Notes under the pieces: model-generated
The model's input: only the letters and a program-made list of their open reading frames with translations
What the model was told of the DNA's origin: nothing
Databases searched by the model: none
Made by a program: the position numbers and the translations under genes
Source: JBBWZH01 sp035544115
GTDB lineage: Bacteria > Actinomycetota > Actinomycetes > Mycobacteriales > CADCTP01
Reading direction: 5' to 3'
DNA: 64,000 nucleotides
NCBI GenBank assembly: GCA_963714145.1
Contig: OY970235.1
Location: 1,488,001-1,552,000, forward strand
Part shown: positions 1 to 14,440 of the stretch, in pieces
How the letters are laid out: each line of letters opens with the position of its first letter
Position numbering within the stretch: the first letter of the stretch is position 1

Positions 1-112
1 GCGGGGTCGTGACGGCAGGCATGACGACGACGGCGGCAGCGGCGGCGGGCCCTGGGCGGGCGGGCCGCGTCGCTGCGTCGGCGGCAGCCGGTTACATGGC
101 AGGATCAGGTCT

Positions 113-1551
<1,439 letters not shown>

Positions 1552-1555
<4 letters not shown>

Positions 1556-2181
1556 CCGACCTGGGTCGCCGGCAGCTGCCCCGGTCCCGCCTGCTCGGCC
1601 CGGTGCTGGACGTCGCTCGGGGCTTGCTCGGGCAGGTGCTGGTGGCCCGGTCGCCGGCCGGCACTGTCGCATTGCGACTGACCGAAGTGGAGGCTTACGC
1701 CGGGGCGGCCGACCCGGCCTCGCACGCCTACCGTGGCCGCACCCCGCGCAACGCGGTGATGTTCGGGCCGCCCGGTCATCTGTACGTCTATTTCGTCTAC
1801 GGAATGCACTGGTGCTGCAATGTCGTCTGTGGACCGGACGGCCTGCCGAACGCCGTGCTGCTGCGGGCTGGCGAGGTGGTGTCCGGAGTAGACATTGCCC
1901 GGTCCCGACGCGCGTCGACGCGGTCCGATGTGGACCTTGCCCGCGGCCCGGCCCGGCTGGCCAGCGCGCTCGGCATCGACGCCGGGGCGAACGGCACCGA
2001 CCTGTGCGCCGCCGGCGCGCCCGTCCGGCTGCTGGCCGCCGAGCCGGTCCCGGACGCGCTGGTCCGGGCCGGGCCGCGGGTCGGCGTGGCCGTCGCCGGC
2101 GACGTGCCCTGGCGGCTCTGGGTGTCCGGCGACCCGACCGTCAGCCCGTACCGCCCCGGCGCCCGCCGCCGCGCCCGCTGA
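1552..2181 (+). CDS. mpg: DNA-3-methyladenine glycosylase (AAG/MPG family)
   Basis: Base-excision repair glycosylase that removes alkylated purines. Family residues are visible: catalytic Glu in EVEAYAG (about residue 47), the SHAYRG segment, and the FGPPGHLYVYFVYGMHWCCN core. Starting at the first in-frame GTG (1603) gives 192 aa and cuts off the N-terminal helix that homologues carry before DVARGLLGQ. An in-frame CTG at 1552 overlaps the argH stop (CTGA), has GGGAGA at 1541-1546 as a ribosome-binding site and gives 209 aa, close to the roughly 200 aa usual in actinobacteria. No in-frame ATG, GTG or TTG lies between the two. I favour CTG; annotation programs may report 1603. The gene keeps the argH-mpg-tyrS order known in mycobacteria. 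Confidence 0.88.
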
Positions 2182-2255
2182 GCCGGCAGCGCTGAGCCTG
2201 CGACACGGGGCCGCGGAGCGCGGGAACCCGGTCGAGCGGTGGCCGGCCGGTTCGG

Positions 2256-2261
2256 CACACT
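2256..2261 (+). promoter_or_regulatory. -10 element for leaderless tyrS
   Basis: CACACT followed by seven bases and then GTG at 2269. This spacing places transcription start on or next to the start codon, as in leaderless actinobacterial mRNAs. No good -35 is seen. Confidence 0.4.
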
Positions 2262-2268
2262 GCACGGT

Positions 2269-3522
2269 GTGACCGATTCCCCGCCGGCGACTCCGCTGTC
2301 GCCCGACGACCTGCCCCCGAAGCTGCGTGCCGCCCACGACCGATTGGCCTATGGCGCCGCGCAGGTGTTGCCCGCGGGCGGGTTGGCGGAGCGGTTGCGC
2401 ACCGCGGACCGGGAAGGGCGGCCGCTGCGGGTGAAGCTCGGCATCGACCCGTCCGGCTCGGACCTGACGCTCGGACATGCGGTGGTGCTGCGCAAGCTGC
2501 GCCAGTTCCAGGACCTCGGCCACCTCGCGGTGCTCATCGTCGGCGGCTTCACCGGCCAGGTCGGCGATCCGACCGGGCGGACCAACACCCGCACGACGCT
2601 GTCCGCCGAGCAGGCCGCGGAGAACGCGCGAACCTACTTCGACCAGCTCATGCGCATCCTCGACGCCGACCGGGTGGAGGTCCGCAACAACGCCGACTGG
2701 CTCGCACCGATGAGCCTGGCCGAGGTGATGGGCTACGCCGGCGAGATCACCGTGGCCCGGCTGCTGGAGCGGGACGACTTCGCCCGCCGCTACCGGGAGA
2801 ACCTGCCGATCACGCTGCTGGAGTTCTTCTACCCGGTGCTGCAGGGCATGGACTCGGTGGCCGTGCACGCGGACATCGAACTGGGTGGCACCGACCAGAC
2901 CTTCAACAACCTGGTCGGCCGCGAACTGCAGCGGGCCCGCGGCCAGTCGCCGCAGGTCGTGCTGACCGTCCCGCTGCTGGTCGGCACCGACGGCGTGCAG
3001 AAGATGAGCAAGTCGCTGAACAACTTCGTGGCGATCACGGCACCGCCCGAAGAGCAGTTCGGCAAGCTCATGTCCATCCCGGACGCGCTGGTCCGGAACT
3101 ACGCCCAGCTGTGCACCGACCTCAGCCCGACCGAGGTCGCCGCGCTGGCCGCCGACGCGGCCGCCGGTGGGCCGGCGGCGAACGCGGCGAAACGTCGGAT
3201 GGCGGCCGCCGTCGTAGCGCTCTACCACGGCCCGGAGGCCGCCGAGAAGGCCGAGGCCCACTTCGACGCGCTGTTCCGGGACCGGCTGGTGCCCACCGAC
3301 CTGCCCACCCACGAGCTGCCGCCGGACGATCCGGTGCACCTGCCGGCGCTGCTCGTCGCGGTCAACTTCGCCGCCACCACCAGCGCCGCGCGGCGCCTGA
3401 TCGACGGCGGGGGAGTCCGGGCGGACGGCGAAGTCCTCGTTGGGTACAACCACCCGCGCGCCGCGTTGGCCGGTCGGGTACTGTCCTCCGGCCGCCGTCA
3501 TCTGATCCGGCTGCTCGACTAG
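2269..3522 (+). CDS. tyrS: Tyrosyl-tRNA synthetase
   Basis: Charges tRNA-Tyr with tyrosine. Class I synthetase motifs are present: the HIGH-like signature TLGHAV with His near residue 70, and KMSKS at residues 245-249. A C-terminal S4 RNA-binding domain (about residues 345-417; SAARRLIDGGGVRADGEV) recognises tRNA. Length with this start is 417 aa, normal for the bacterial enzyme. GTG at 2269 is preferred because a -10-like hexamer sits seven bases upstream; an in-frame GTG at 2239 would add ten residues (MAGRFGTLHG) with no ribosome-binding site. It stands 87 bases after mpg and is the last gene before the rRNA operon. Assignment is certain, the exact start less so. Confidence 0.96.
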   Translation: MTDSPPATPLSPDDLPPKLRAAHDRLAYGAAQVLPAGGLAERLRTADREGRPLRVKLGIDPSGSDLTLGHAVVLRKLRQFQDLGHLAVLIVGGFTGQVGDPTGRTNTRTTLSAEQAAENARTYFDQLMRILDADRVEVRNNADWLAPMSLAEVMGYAGEITVARLLERDDFARRYRENLPITLLEFFYPVLQGMDSVAVHADIELGGTDQTFNNLVGRELQRARGQSPQVVLTVPLLVGTDGVQKMSKSLNNFVAITAPPEEQFGKLMSIPDALVRNYAQLCTDLSPTEVAALAADAAAGGPAANAAKRRMAAAVVALYHGPEAAEKAEAHFDALFRDRLVPTDLPTHELPPDDPVHLPALLVAVNFAATTSAARRLIDGGGVRADGEVLVGYNHPRAALAGRVLSSGRRHLIRLLD

Positions 3523-4279
3523 CCCCCACTCACCCCTACCCGCCCGGCATCCCCGGGTTTCTCTCCGCCTGCGTGCGGCACCCCGCCGCGCCAGGGCGGC
3601 TGGCAGCATGCCCGAGTTCACCCACTGAACGACCCCGGGCTTACTTTCGCCTGCGCCGGAGACCTCCGTGCGCCACGGCGGCCGTCGGCATGCCCGCGTC
3701 CAGGCCGGCGCGCGCGACGACGAGCGCCACTCGGTCGACCCGGACGCACGGCCCGGTCGACCCGGACGCACGGCCGAGCCCCACCAGCGAGGGCGTCCGG
3801 ACTGGCCGAGCCGCCTGGCCGCGCGCCCGCCGGTCCACCGCAGTCCCGCGCCGAGCTGGCGAGGACCGCGCCCCGGCCCGTCCCCGGGCAGCGAGCGCCT
3901 CGCGAGAGCGGGCGACCGCCCCCTTGCCGGAGTGGGACCCGTGGGGAGTGCCCGTGCCGCGGGCCGGCGGTCAACCGCGCCGAGGTCACCGCCGGATCAG
4001 CCGCACGGTCACACCAGGGCGTGGCAGCACGCACCGTCCGCGCCTCAGCGTGCGGGCATGGGCAGGGGTGGTCGACGCCATCCGTGCCGCCGGCGTTGCC
4101 TGGATGGCCTAGCGGCCGCCCGCGCTCCGTCACGACGCCGGGCGGCCGCTGCTCCGAACGGGAACCCGCTAGACCTGCCGCATCCACCCCGCAGCGGCCG
4201 GTTGAGCCCCAAGACACGCGTCTGACCAGCAAGGGGGAGCCCCGCCCGAGTGCCACGTCGACGCGCCGTAGCCGGCGAT
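3523..4279. other. Non-coding region upstream of the rRNA operon
   Basis: No open frame here shows a family motif or the strong third-position GC typical of genes in this window; the long frames on both strands look like composition artefacts. It holds a perfect 22-bp tandem duplication at 3732-3775 and GC-rich sequence of unknown role before the rrn promoters. Confidence 0.6.
3732..3775. repeat. Perfect 22-bp tandem duplication
   Basis: Two identical adjacent 22-bp copies beginning CGGTCGACCCGG, at 3732-3753 and 3754-3775, in the non-coding region upstream of the rRNA promoters. Function unknown; replication slippage is the simplest origin. Confidence 0.9.
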
Positions 4280-4308
4280 TTGACTCGGCCATCGCAGATA
4301 CGTACTGT
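4280..4308 (+). promoter_or_regulatory. rrn promoter P1
   Basis: TTGACT (4280-4285), a 17-base spacer, then TACTGT (4303-4308). This fits the primary sigma factor consensus well. It lies exactly 150 bp upstream of the second promoter, so the rRNA operon has tandem promoters as is usual in actinobacteria. Confidence 0.8.
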
Positions 4309-4429
4309 GGCCAACGCCTCGAACGGACGGCGGAACTAGCCGGGAAGCGAGAGGCTCCCAAAGCTCAAGGACATGGATCGATCGTGTCTGACAGCGGAAG
4401 GACCGGGCGGTGCGGTCAAATCGGAAGAT

Positions 4430-4458
4430 TTGACACAGCGAAACCGACCGAGTAACGT
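4430..4458 (+). promoter_or_regulatory. rrn promoter P2
   Basis: TTGACA (4430-4435), a 17-base spacer and TAACGT (4453-4458), the strongest promoter match in the window. Transcription should start near 4465 and run through the leader hairpin into 16S rRNA. Confidence 0.88.
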
Positions 4459-4479
4459 AGAACGGGTTGCCCCCGAGCT

Positions 4480-4493
4480 TAGCCGAAAGGCTA
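4480..4493 (+). other. rRNA leader hairpin
   Basis: TAGCC-GAAA-GGCTA forms a five-base-pair stem closed by a stable GAAA tetraloop, about 15 bases into the predicted transcript. Probably part of the antitermination and processing leader. Confidence 0.6.
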
Positions 4494-4512
4494 GCGAAGG
4501 TGCGCGTCCGCT

Positions 4513-4535
4513 CCTTGAGAACTCAACAGCGTGCC
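4513..4535 (+). other. 5' half of the 16S processing stem
   Basis: The 23 bases containing TTGAGAACTCAACAGCG are complementary, with two G-U wobbles and two mismatches, to 6431-6453 in the 16S-23S spacer. The pair would bring both ends of pre-16S together as an RNase III substrate. Confidence 0.75.
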
Positions 4536-4724
4536 GAAAGTCAGTGCCAACAACTCCGTCAGTAGTTGTCGGCTGGCCCTCCGGGTCATACGACATTCTA
4601 CTGTGGATTCCTTTGGTACGACAAGCAAAAACAGCTTGTCGAGACCAGCGATCACGTCACTGCCTAGCAGTGACACTTCGTGTCACTTCACCATCGGCTC
4701 CGGTCGATGGGGAGGTTATAGACA

Positions 4725-6252
<1,528 letters not shown>

Positions 6253-6430
6253 AGCACCTGGCGGCCCGTCGAGGGTCGGTCCAGAGCCATGACCGGATGT
6301 GCATGCCGGGGTGGTGCTCATGGGTGGAACACTGACTAGTTCGGCCGTGGCGTCCAGCGTCGTCGTGCAAGTACAGGCCTCCTTCGGGGGTCTGGGAACG
6401 GTGGACGAGTCGGTGGGCTCGCCGGTCGTA

Positions 6431-6453
6431 GGCACGCTGTTGGGTCCTGAGGG
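6431..6453 (+). other. 3' half of the 16S processing stem
   Basis: Pairs with 4513-4535 across the whole 16S gene (GGCACGCTGTTG strand). See that entry for the pairing details. Confidence 0.75.
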
Positions 6454-6479
6454 AGCGGCTTTTAGCCTCCTCGGACCGT

Positions 6480-6518
6480 CACGGCACCGTCGCTCCTCAG
6501 GGAGCGGGCGGTGCCGTG
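6480..6518 (+). other. Composite hairpin in the 16S-23S spacer
   Basis: Outer stem CACGGCACCG (6480-6489) pairs perfectly with CGGTGCCGTG (6509-6518); inner stem CGCTCC (6491-6496) pairs with GGAGCG (6501-6506) around a TCAG loop. The spacer 6247-6626 contains no tRNA gene, as is normal for actinobacteria. Likely role: spacing or processing of the precursor. Confidence 0.7.
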
Positions 6519-6596
6519 TGGTCAGGACCGGTCGTTCGCCGAACGGCGCCTCTGGCGTACGCGGCGGGTATGCGGCCGGGTCTGCCCGTACCTTGA

Positions 6597-6616
6597 GAAC
6601 TGCACAGTGGACGCGA
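6597..6616 (+). other. 5' half of the 23S processing stem
   Basis: The 20 bases beginning GAACTGCACAG pair with 9760-9779 downstream of 23S over their full length, with one G-U wobble and no mismatch. This is the expected RNase III substrate for releasing pre-23S. Confidence 0.85.
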
Positions 6617-6626
6617 GCATCTTTGT

Positions 6627-9750
<3,124 letters not shown>

Positions 9751-9759
9751 ATTCTTGTT

Positions 9760-9779
9760 TCGCGTCCACTGTGCGGTTC
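9760..9779 (+). other. 3' half of the 23S processing stem
   Basis: Complementary to 6597-6616 over 20 positions with one wobble; lies between 23S and 5S rRNA. Confidence 0.85.
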
Positions 9780-9813
9780 CCGAGGTATGGTCAGATGACC
9801 ACATCTCCATAGA

Positions 9814-9930
9814 GTCTCGGCGATCATGGCGAAGGGGAAACGCCCGGTCCCATCCCGAACCCGGAAGCTAAGCCCTTCTGCGCCGATGGTACTGCGTGGG
9901 AGACTGCGTGGGAGAGTAGGACGTCGCCGG
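9814..9930 (+). rRNA. rrf: 5S ribosomal RNA
   Basis: About 117 nt with the conserved CCCATCCCGAACCCGGAAG loop and closing stem CTCGGCGA / TCGCCGG. The terminal helix ends define the coordinates. It follows 23S by about 63 bases and precedes a strong terminator. Confidence 0.95.
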
Positions 9931-9940
9931 ACACATTTCC

Positions 9941-9972
9941 TCGATGGGGGCCACTGTGGTGGCCCCCATCGA
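9941..9972 (+). terminator. rrn operon terminator
   Basis: A perfect 14-bp inverted repeat: TCGATGGGGGCCAC (9941-9954), loop TGTG, GTGGCCCCCATCGA (9959-9972). It is nine bases past 5S and lacks a long T-run, as usual in high-GC genomes. Confidence 0.93.
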
Positions 9973-10022
9973 CGTATTTGCCAACAATTCGATTTCATCT
10001 TAATAGTGACGCGGAGGGTGTA

Positions 10023-13000
10023 ATGGCGGAGCAGTCGAACCGACGTGGCCAGGCGGGGAGTGCCGGCCGGGGTTCTGACGCCCGCCGAGCCGGAGCCGCC
10101 CCTCGGGGTGGCCGAGCTGGTGGTGCGGGAGCGCAGAGCGGCGGGAACTCCGGCAGCCGAACGGCCGGGGGAGGCAAGCCCCGCTCGGGCCGGCCGATCG
10201 CCGGTGGCTCGCGCGGCCGCGTCGGTGGACCCGCCGGCGGCTCCCGTTACGAGTCGGGCCGGTTCGACCGGCCGACGGCGGGCGTCGATGGCCGCGACCG
10301 GGACGGGGCCAGCGGAAGCCGGTCGCGCTCTGGGGAGCCCGGCGGCCGTCGAGACAGCGGCGCCGCAGCAGGTCGCGGCAGATCCACCGAGTCCACTGGC
10401 CGTGGTGCGCCCGGTCGCCCGCCGCGAAACGATGACTCGACGGGCGGCCCGGGTGGCCGCGGTCGCGCCGCGGCCGCGGCCGCGTCGGGCGGTGGGCGGT
10501 ATTCCGCTGGCCCGCGCGACTCCTCCGGCGGATCGGCGTCGCGTCCACGCGCCGGGGGCCGGGCCGGACCGGGCGGTACCCGGTACTCCGGCGGCGGCTC
10601 GGGGTTCTCTGCCGGAACTGGCTCCGCGCCGCGGGCAGCGGGCGCCGGCGGCAACAAGTACTCCGGCGGGGGCACCGGCGGGTCCGGCTTCGGCCCTCGT
10701 GCTGGGGGCGCGGCTCGATCTTCGGCGGGCGGCAGCAGGTATTCCGGCAGCGGGTCGCGTGGGGTTTCCGGCGGCCCTGGCTCCCGACCGCGGTCTGGTG
10801 GTGCCGATCGCACTTCGAACGGTGGCCGGCATTCCGATGCGGAGTTCACCGCCCGGGAGTTCTCGGACGGGGCGAGCTCCCGCCCACGCGCTGTGGGCGC
10901 CGGCAGCGCTCCGGCCGGCGGCAGCCGGTACTCCGATCGGAATGCTCGGGGGGCTTCCGCCGGATCTGGCTCGCGTCCACGGCCGGCCGGTGCTTCGGCG
11001 GCTGCCGGTCGGTACGCCGGGAGCGGCCCGAGAGGCGCGCGTCCCTACGGTGCCTCCGGGCGTGACGGGCGCGGCTCTGGTGACGTGGCGGGCAGTCGGG
11101 GTGGCGCCGGTGCAGCCGATTCCGGTGCAGGTGGCGCGCGCGGGACGCGGTCGGGTGGTGATGGTCCGAGCTGGCGGGGCTCCGCGGGTCGCGGGGGTGC
11201 CACTGCCGGCGGCGGTCGGGACTCCGATCGATCGCCCGGCGCGGGCGCCGGGCGGTTCGCCGACGGTGGTTCGCGAGGATCCCGACCGGCCGGGAACGGT
11301 GCGGATCGGCGGGGCACGGCTGGCCGTGGCGGGGCGGCTGACCGTGGAGTCGCGGGTAGTGGGCCACGCGGCGATCGGTTCCCGGCCGGCGGTTCTGCCG
11401 GCAATCGGTACGCCGCGGATGCTGACGACCGGCGAGGTTCGAGCAGCCGCGGTGCCTCCCCTGGCGGGCGCCGGTCGGCCGACGGTGCTTTCGCCGATGA
11501 GGCTGCGGATCGGCGGGGCGCGGCTGGCAGGGGCGGGGCGTCGACGGGTGGCGACTCACGCGGTGGTCGGTTCGCCGGCGGCACCGGTGGTCGTGCCGGG
11601 TCAGCTGGTCGTGCTGGGTCAGCTGGTCGTGCTGGGTCAGCTGGTCGTGCTGGGTCAGCTGGTCGTGCTGGGTCAGCTGGTCGTGCTGGGTCAGCTGGTC
11701 GTGCTGGGTCAGCTGGTCGTGGTGGGACGGCGGCCGGTGCGCGGTCCGCGGGCGGCGATGCGGCCCGGCGGAGTGCGCCCAGCGGTGCCGGTGGGCGTGG
11801 GCGGCAGGGCGATGGTGGGGCGCCGCGGTGGTCCCGGGCGGCGGACGAGTCGGGCCGGCCGCCGCACGGGGCGGATGCTGGCGGCGGTTCGCGGTACGGC
11901 GGTGGCGAGCGGCGCGGGTCCGGGTCGACTGCCGACGCGGCTGACCGCGCGGCGTGGCAAGGCGGTGATCGTGATCCGGCGGACGCCGGCCGGTCGCGTC
12001 GGGACCAGGACACGGGCGGCGGCGGGATCGGGCGGGACGAGGCGTTCGCGTCCCGCTGGGCCGGGGCCACGGACGTCGGGGCCGGGAGTGCTGGTGCCGA
12101 GCAGCCGTCGGGTTCGGCTGCCGGGGGCGAGGGGAGTTCTGCCGCCGGTGACGCCGACGGCGTGGCTCGCGGCGAGCGGCCGCTTCGGCCCGCGAGCGGC
12201 GATACGCCTGGCGGGCGGAGCGGCACCGACCGGCCCGCACGACCACGACCTGACCGTGCTGGCCGCCCCGGCGCACGGTCCACTGTGGACCGTGGGGGTG
12301 ACTCGAACCGGCGGTCGGGCGGCCCGGGGGGACCGCGAGGTGCGGGACGGCCCGGTGCCGGGCGGTCCACGCCGGACGGCGGACGGGGACGTCCGGGGAC
12401 TGACCGGCGCGGGCCAGGCGCGGACCCGGTGGGGGAGCGCCGGCCCGGCCGGGCGATCGCCGACGGCGTGGTTGAACCACCGGCCGACGCGGACCCGCGG
12501 GAGTTGGCGCCGGAGGTGCGGGCCGAGCTGCGGTCGCTCGCCCCGCCGGTAGCCGAACGGGTCGCGCGGCACCTGGTCGCGACGGCCCAGTTGCTGGACG
12601 AGGACCCGGATGCGGCGCTCGCTCAAGCCCGGGCGGCCCGCGCGTTCGGCGCCCGGCTCGGCTCGGTGCGGGAGGCGGCCGGCATCGCCGCGTACCGCGC
12701 GGGTGAATGGGCGGAGGCGATCGCCGAACTGCGCACCGCACGCCGGCTGACCGGCGACGGCAGCCATCTGCCGCTGATCGCCGACAGCGAACGCGCGCTG
12801 GGCCGACCGGAGCGCGCGCTGACGTTGGCCCGCTCGGCCGAGGCGACCGCGCTGCCGGCGCCGCTGCGGGCGGAGATGCGGATCGTGGAGTCCGGGGCGC
12901 GCCGGGACCTCGGTCAGCTCGACGCCGGGCTGGTGGCGCTGGAGGGTCCGGACCTTGACCGGTCAGTGGTACGGCCCTGGTCGGCCCGGCTCCGCTACGC

Positions 13001-14177
13001 CTATGCCGACCTGCTGCTCGCCCTCGGTCGGGAGCAGGCGGCCCGCGAGTGGTTCGTCGCGGCCGCCGCGGTCGACACCGACGGCACTACCGATGCCGCC
13101 GAGCGCCTTCTCGACCTCGACGGGTTCACCCTCGATGTCGCCGACGACGAAGCGGACGACTACGCGGACGAGGATCTTGACGTCGCCGCGGACGACGTCG
13201 TCGAGGAATGGACTGGCGAGGACGACCGCGATGACGCGAGCGTGGAGGACGGGCTCGACAGCGGCCCGCACTCCGGCGGGGACGATGTCGCTGGCGAGCC
13301 GGCCGACCCGCCGGTGGATACCGTCGCGGAGGGTGTGACCGGCATCGACGGCGCGCCCGGCGAGGAGGCTGCGGGCGGCCCGCCCGTCCCGGCTGTGGAC
13401 GACAACGATGCCAGTGCGGGCGGCGGCTCTGAACCCGGCGCGGTGACCAGTTCGGCCAAGGACGCCGCGGTCGGAGCGGTCGGACCCGCCGGCCCGGAGG
13501 CAGCGTCCGGACCTGCACCGGACCCCGCGGACGCTGCGGCCGGAGCCGCCGCGGTCGCAGCAGCCGGACTCGCCGTGGTCGGAGCGGCCGGACCCGCCGC
13601 CCCGGACGCAGCGTCCGGACCTGCACCGGACGCCGCGGACGCTGCGGCCGGGCCTGCCGCGGACGCAGCGGCCGGACTCGCCGTGGTCGGAGCGGCCGGA
13701 CCCGCCGGCCCGGACGCGGCGGCCGGAGCCGCACCGGACCCCGCGGACGCTGCGGCCGGAGCAGCCGCGGACTCAGTGGCCGGAGCCGCCCCGGACGCAG
13801 CAGCCGGACTCGCCGCGGACGGAGAGGCCGAAGCCGGCCCGGCGGAAGAGCTCGATGCCGCTGGCGACGGGGCGGTGCACGGCGCCCGCGACCGGGCAGC
13901 GGACGCGACTGGCCGGGAGGCGCTGGCGGAGATGGAAGCTGCCGCGTCGAGCGCGGTGACCGGCCCGGCCACCAGCGATGCCGGGCCCGCCGATCCGCCG
14001 GTCGACGCACCCGGGACCGCCGGTGCCGGCGGTCGGTCCTTCCCGGCCCTGGTGTTCAGCTCGCCGGAGGCCGCCACCCCAGCGGTCAGCCAGCCGGTGG
14101 ACGCGCCCCGGCCCGGCAGCCCGATCGCTGCCGTGCGGCCAGAAGACCCGGCGGGGAGCGACCAGGGCAGGTCGTGA
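10023..14177 (+). CDS. Very long low-complexity protein with a central TPR-like domain
   Basis: 1,384 residues. Starts at ATG with GGAGGG just upstream. Residues 1 to about 830 are Gly/Arg/Ser/Ala-rich and strongly basic, with seven tandem copies of GSAGRA near residue 525. About residues 835-1050 form an alpha-helical TPR-like domain (segments such as REAAGIAAYRAGEWAEAIAEL and RYAYADLLLALGREQAAREWF). The C-terminal third is acidic and Ala/Pro/Asp-rich with AAGPAGPDAA-type repeats. The domain and the position before the TPR/HAD-phosphatase genes suggest a relative of conserved actinobacterial TPR proteins, greatly expanded. Basic RGS/RGG-like tracts suggest nucleic-acid or partner binding, but no function is known. 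A second forward frame (10045-12552) stays open by GC bias alone. No signal peptide. Confidence 0.85.
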   Translation: MAEQSNRRGQAGSAGRGSDARRAGAAPRGGRAGGAGAQSGGNSGSRTAGGGKPRSGRPIAGGSRGRVGGPAGGSRYESGRFDRPTAGVDGRDRDGASGSRSRSGEPGGRRDSGAAAGRGRSTESTGRGAPGRPPRNDDSTGGPGGRGRAAAAAASGGGRYSAGPRDSSGGSASRPRAGGRAGPGGTRYSGGGSGFSAGTGSAPRAAGAGGNKYSGGGTGGSGFGPRAGGAARSSAGGSRYSGSGSRGVSGGPGSRPRSGGADRTSNGGRHSDAEFTAREFSDGASSRPRAVGAGSAPAGGSRYSDRNARGASAGSGSRPRPAGASAAAGRYAGSGPRGARPYGASGRDGRGSGDVAGSRGGAGAADSGAGGARGTRSGGDGPSWRGSAGRGGATAGGGRDSDRSPGAGAGRFADGGSRGSRPAGNGADRRGTAGRGGAADRGVAGSGPRGDRFPAGGSAGNRYAADADDRRGSSSRGASPGGRRSADGAFADEAADRRGAAGRGGASTGGDSRGGRFAGGTGGRAGSAGRAGSAGRAGSAGRAGSAGRAGSAGRAGSAGRAGSAGRGGTAAGARSAGGDAARRSAPSGAGGRGRQGDGGAPRWSRAADESGRPPHGADAGGGSRYGGGERRGSGSTADAADRAAWQGGDRDPADAGRSRRDQDTGGGGIGRDEAFASRWAGATDVGAGSAGAEQPSGSAAGGEGSSAAGDADGVARGERPLRPASGDTPGGRSGTDRPARPRPDRAGRPGARSTVDRGGDSNRRSGGPGGPRGAGRPGAGRSTPDGGRGRPGTDRRGPGADPVGERRPGRAIADGVVEPPADADPRELAPEVRAELRSLAPPVAERVARHLVATAQLLDEDPDAALAQARAARAFGARLGSVREAAGIAAYRAGEWAEAIAELRTARRLTGDGSHLPLIADSERALGRPERALTLARSAEATALPAPLRAEMRIVESGARRDLGQLDAGLVALEGPDLDRSVVRPWSARLRYAYADLLLALGREQAAREWFVAAAAVDTDGTTDAAERLLDLDGFTLDVADDEADDYADEDLDVAADDVVEEWTGEDDRDDASVEDGLDSGPHSGGDDVAGEPADPPVDTVAEGVTGIDGAPGEEAAGGPPVPAVDDNDASAGGGSEPGAVTSSAKDAAVGAVGPAGPEAASGPAPDPADAAAGAAAVAAAGLAVVGAAGPAAPDAASGPAPDAADAAAGPAADAAAGLAVVGAAGPAGPDAAAGAAPDPADAAAGAAADSVAGAAPDAAAGLAADGEAEAGPAEELDAAGDGAVHGARDRAADATGREALAEMEAAASSAVTGPATSDAGPADPPVDAPGTAGAGGRSFPALVFSSPEAATPAVSQPVDAPRPGSPIAAVRPEDPAGSDQGRS
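11599..11724 (+). repeat. 18-bp tandem repeat, seven copies
   Basis: Unit GGTCAGCTGGTCGTGCTG repeated from 11599 to 11724, nearly without variation; the last copy differs by one base. In the reading frame it encodes GSAGRA. Near-perfect identity indicates recent slippage expansion inside the TPR protein gene. Confidence 0.95.
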
Positions 14178-14313
14178 CGGCGCTGCTCCGGTTCGGCCGT
14201 CGACGCCTCCGATGGACCGCTGACGGACCGATCGGCCGGGCTGTCCGTCCCGCGGCGCCCGAACCGTCGCACTGACTGGCCGCGGGTGCCGGACCGGCAC
14301 CCGCTGGGCGGGC

Positions 14314-14342
14314 CCGCCGGCGTCCGCACCGGACGCCGGCGG
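14314..14342. terminator. Bidirectional terminator between convergent genes
   Basis: CCGCCGGCGTCC (14314-14325), loop GCACC, GGACGCCGGCGG (14331-14342), a perfect 12-bp stem followed by CCCTTTCC. A second palindrome, GCGGGTGCCGG/CCGGCACCCGC, sits just before it at 14282-14304. Together they separate the long TPR gene from the convergent DUF1015 gene. Confidence 0.75.
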
Positions 14343-14440
14343 CCCTTTCCGGGACACGGCCGAGCCACAGCGGACGGTCCGGCCGCGGCGCCAGCTGGAA
14401 GCTGCCAGTGTCCTAAATGGACGCTGGCGGCTCCTGCCGG

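Noticed and set aside
3618..4361. 247-residue minus-strand frame upstream of the rRNA operon
   Set aside because: No domain, biased composition, and it runs into the rrn promoter region.
11599..11724. Regular repeats that could suggest a CRISPR array
   Set aside because: Units are adjacent 18-mers without unique spacers and lie in a coding frame; no cas genes nearby.
10045..12552. 835-residue forward open frame overlapping the long TPR gene
   Set aside because: Frame stays open by GC bias; it has no domain, its repeat reads LVVLGQ from the same 18-bp unit, and the competing frame contains the TPR domain and a proper ribosome-binding site.
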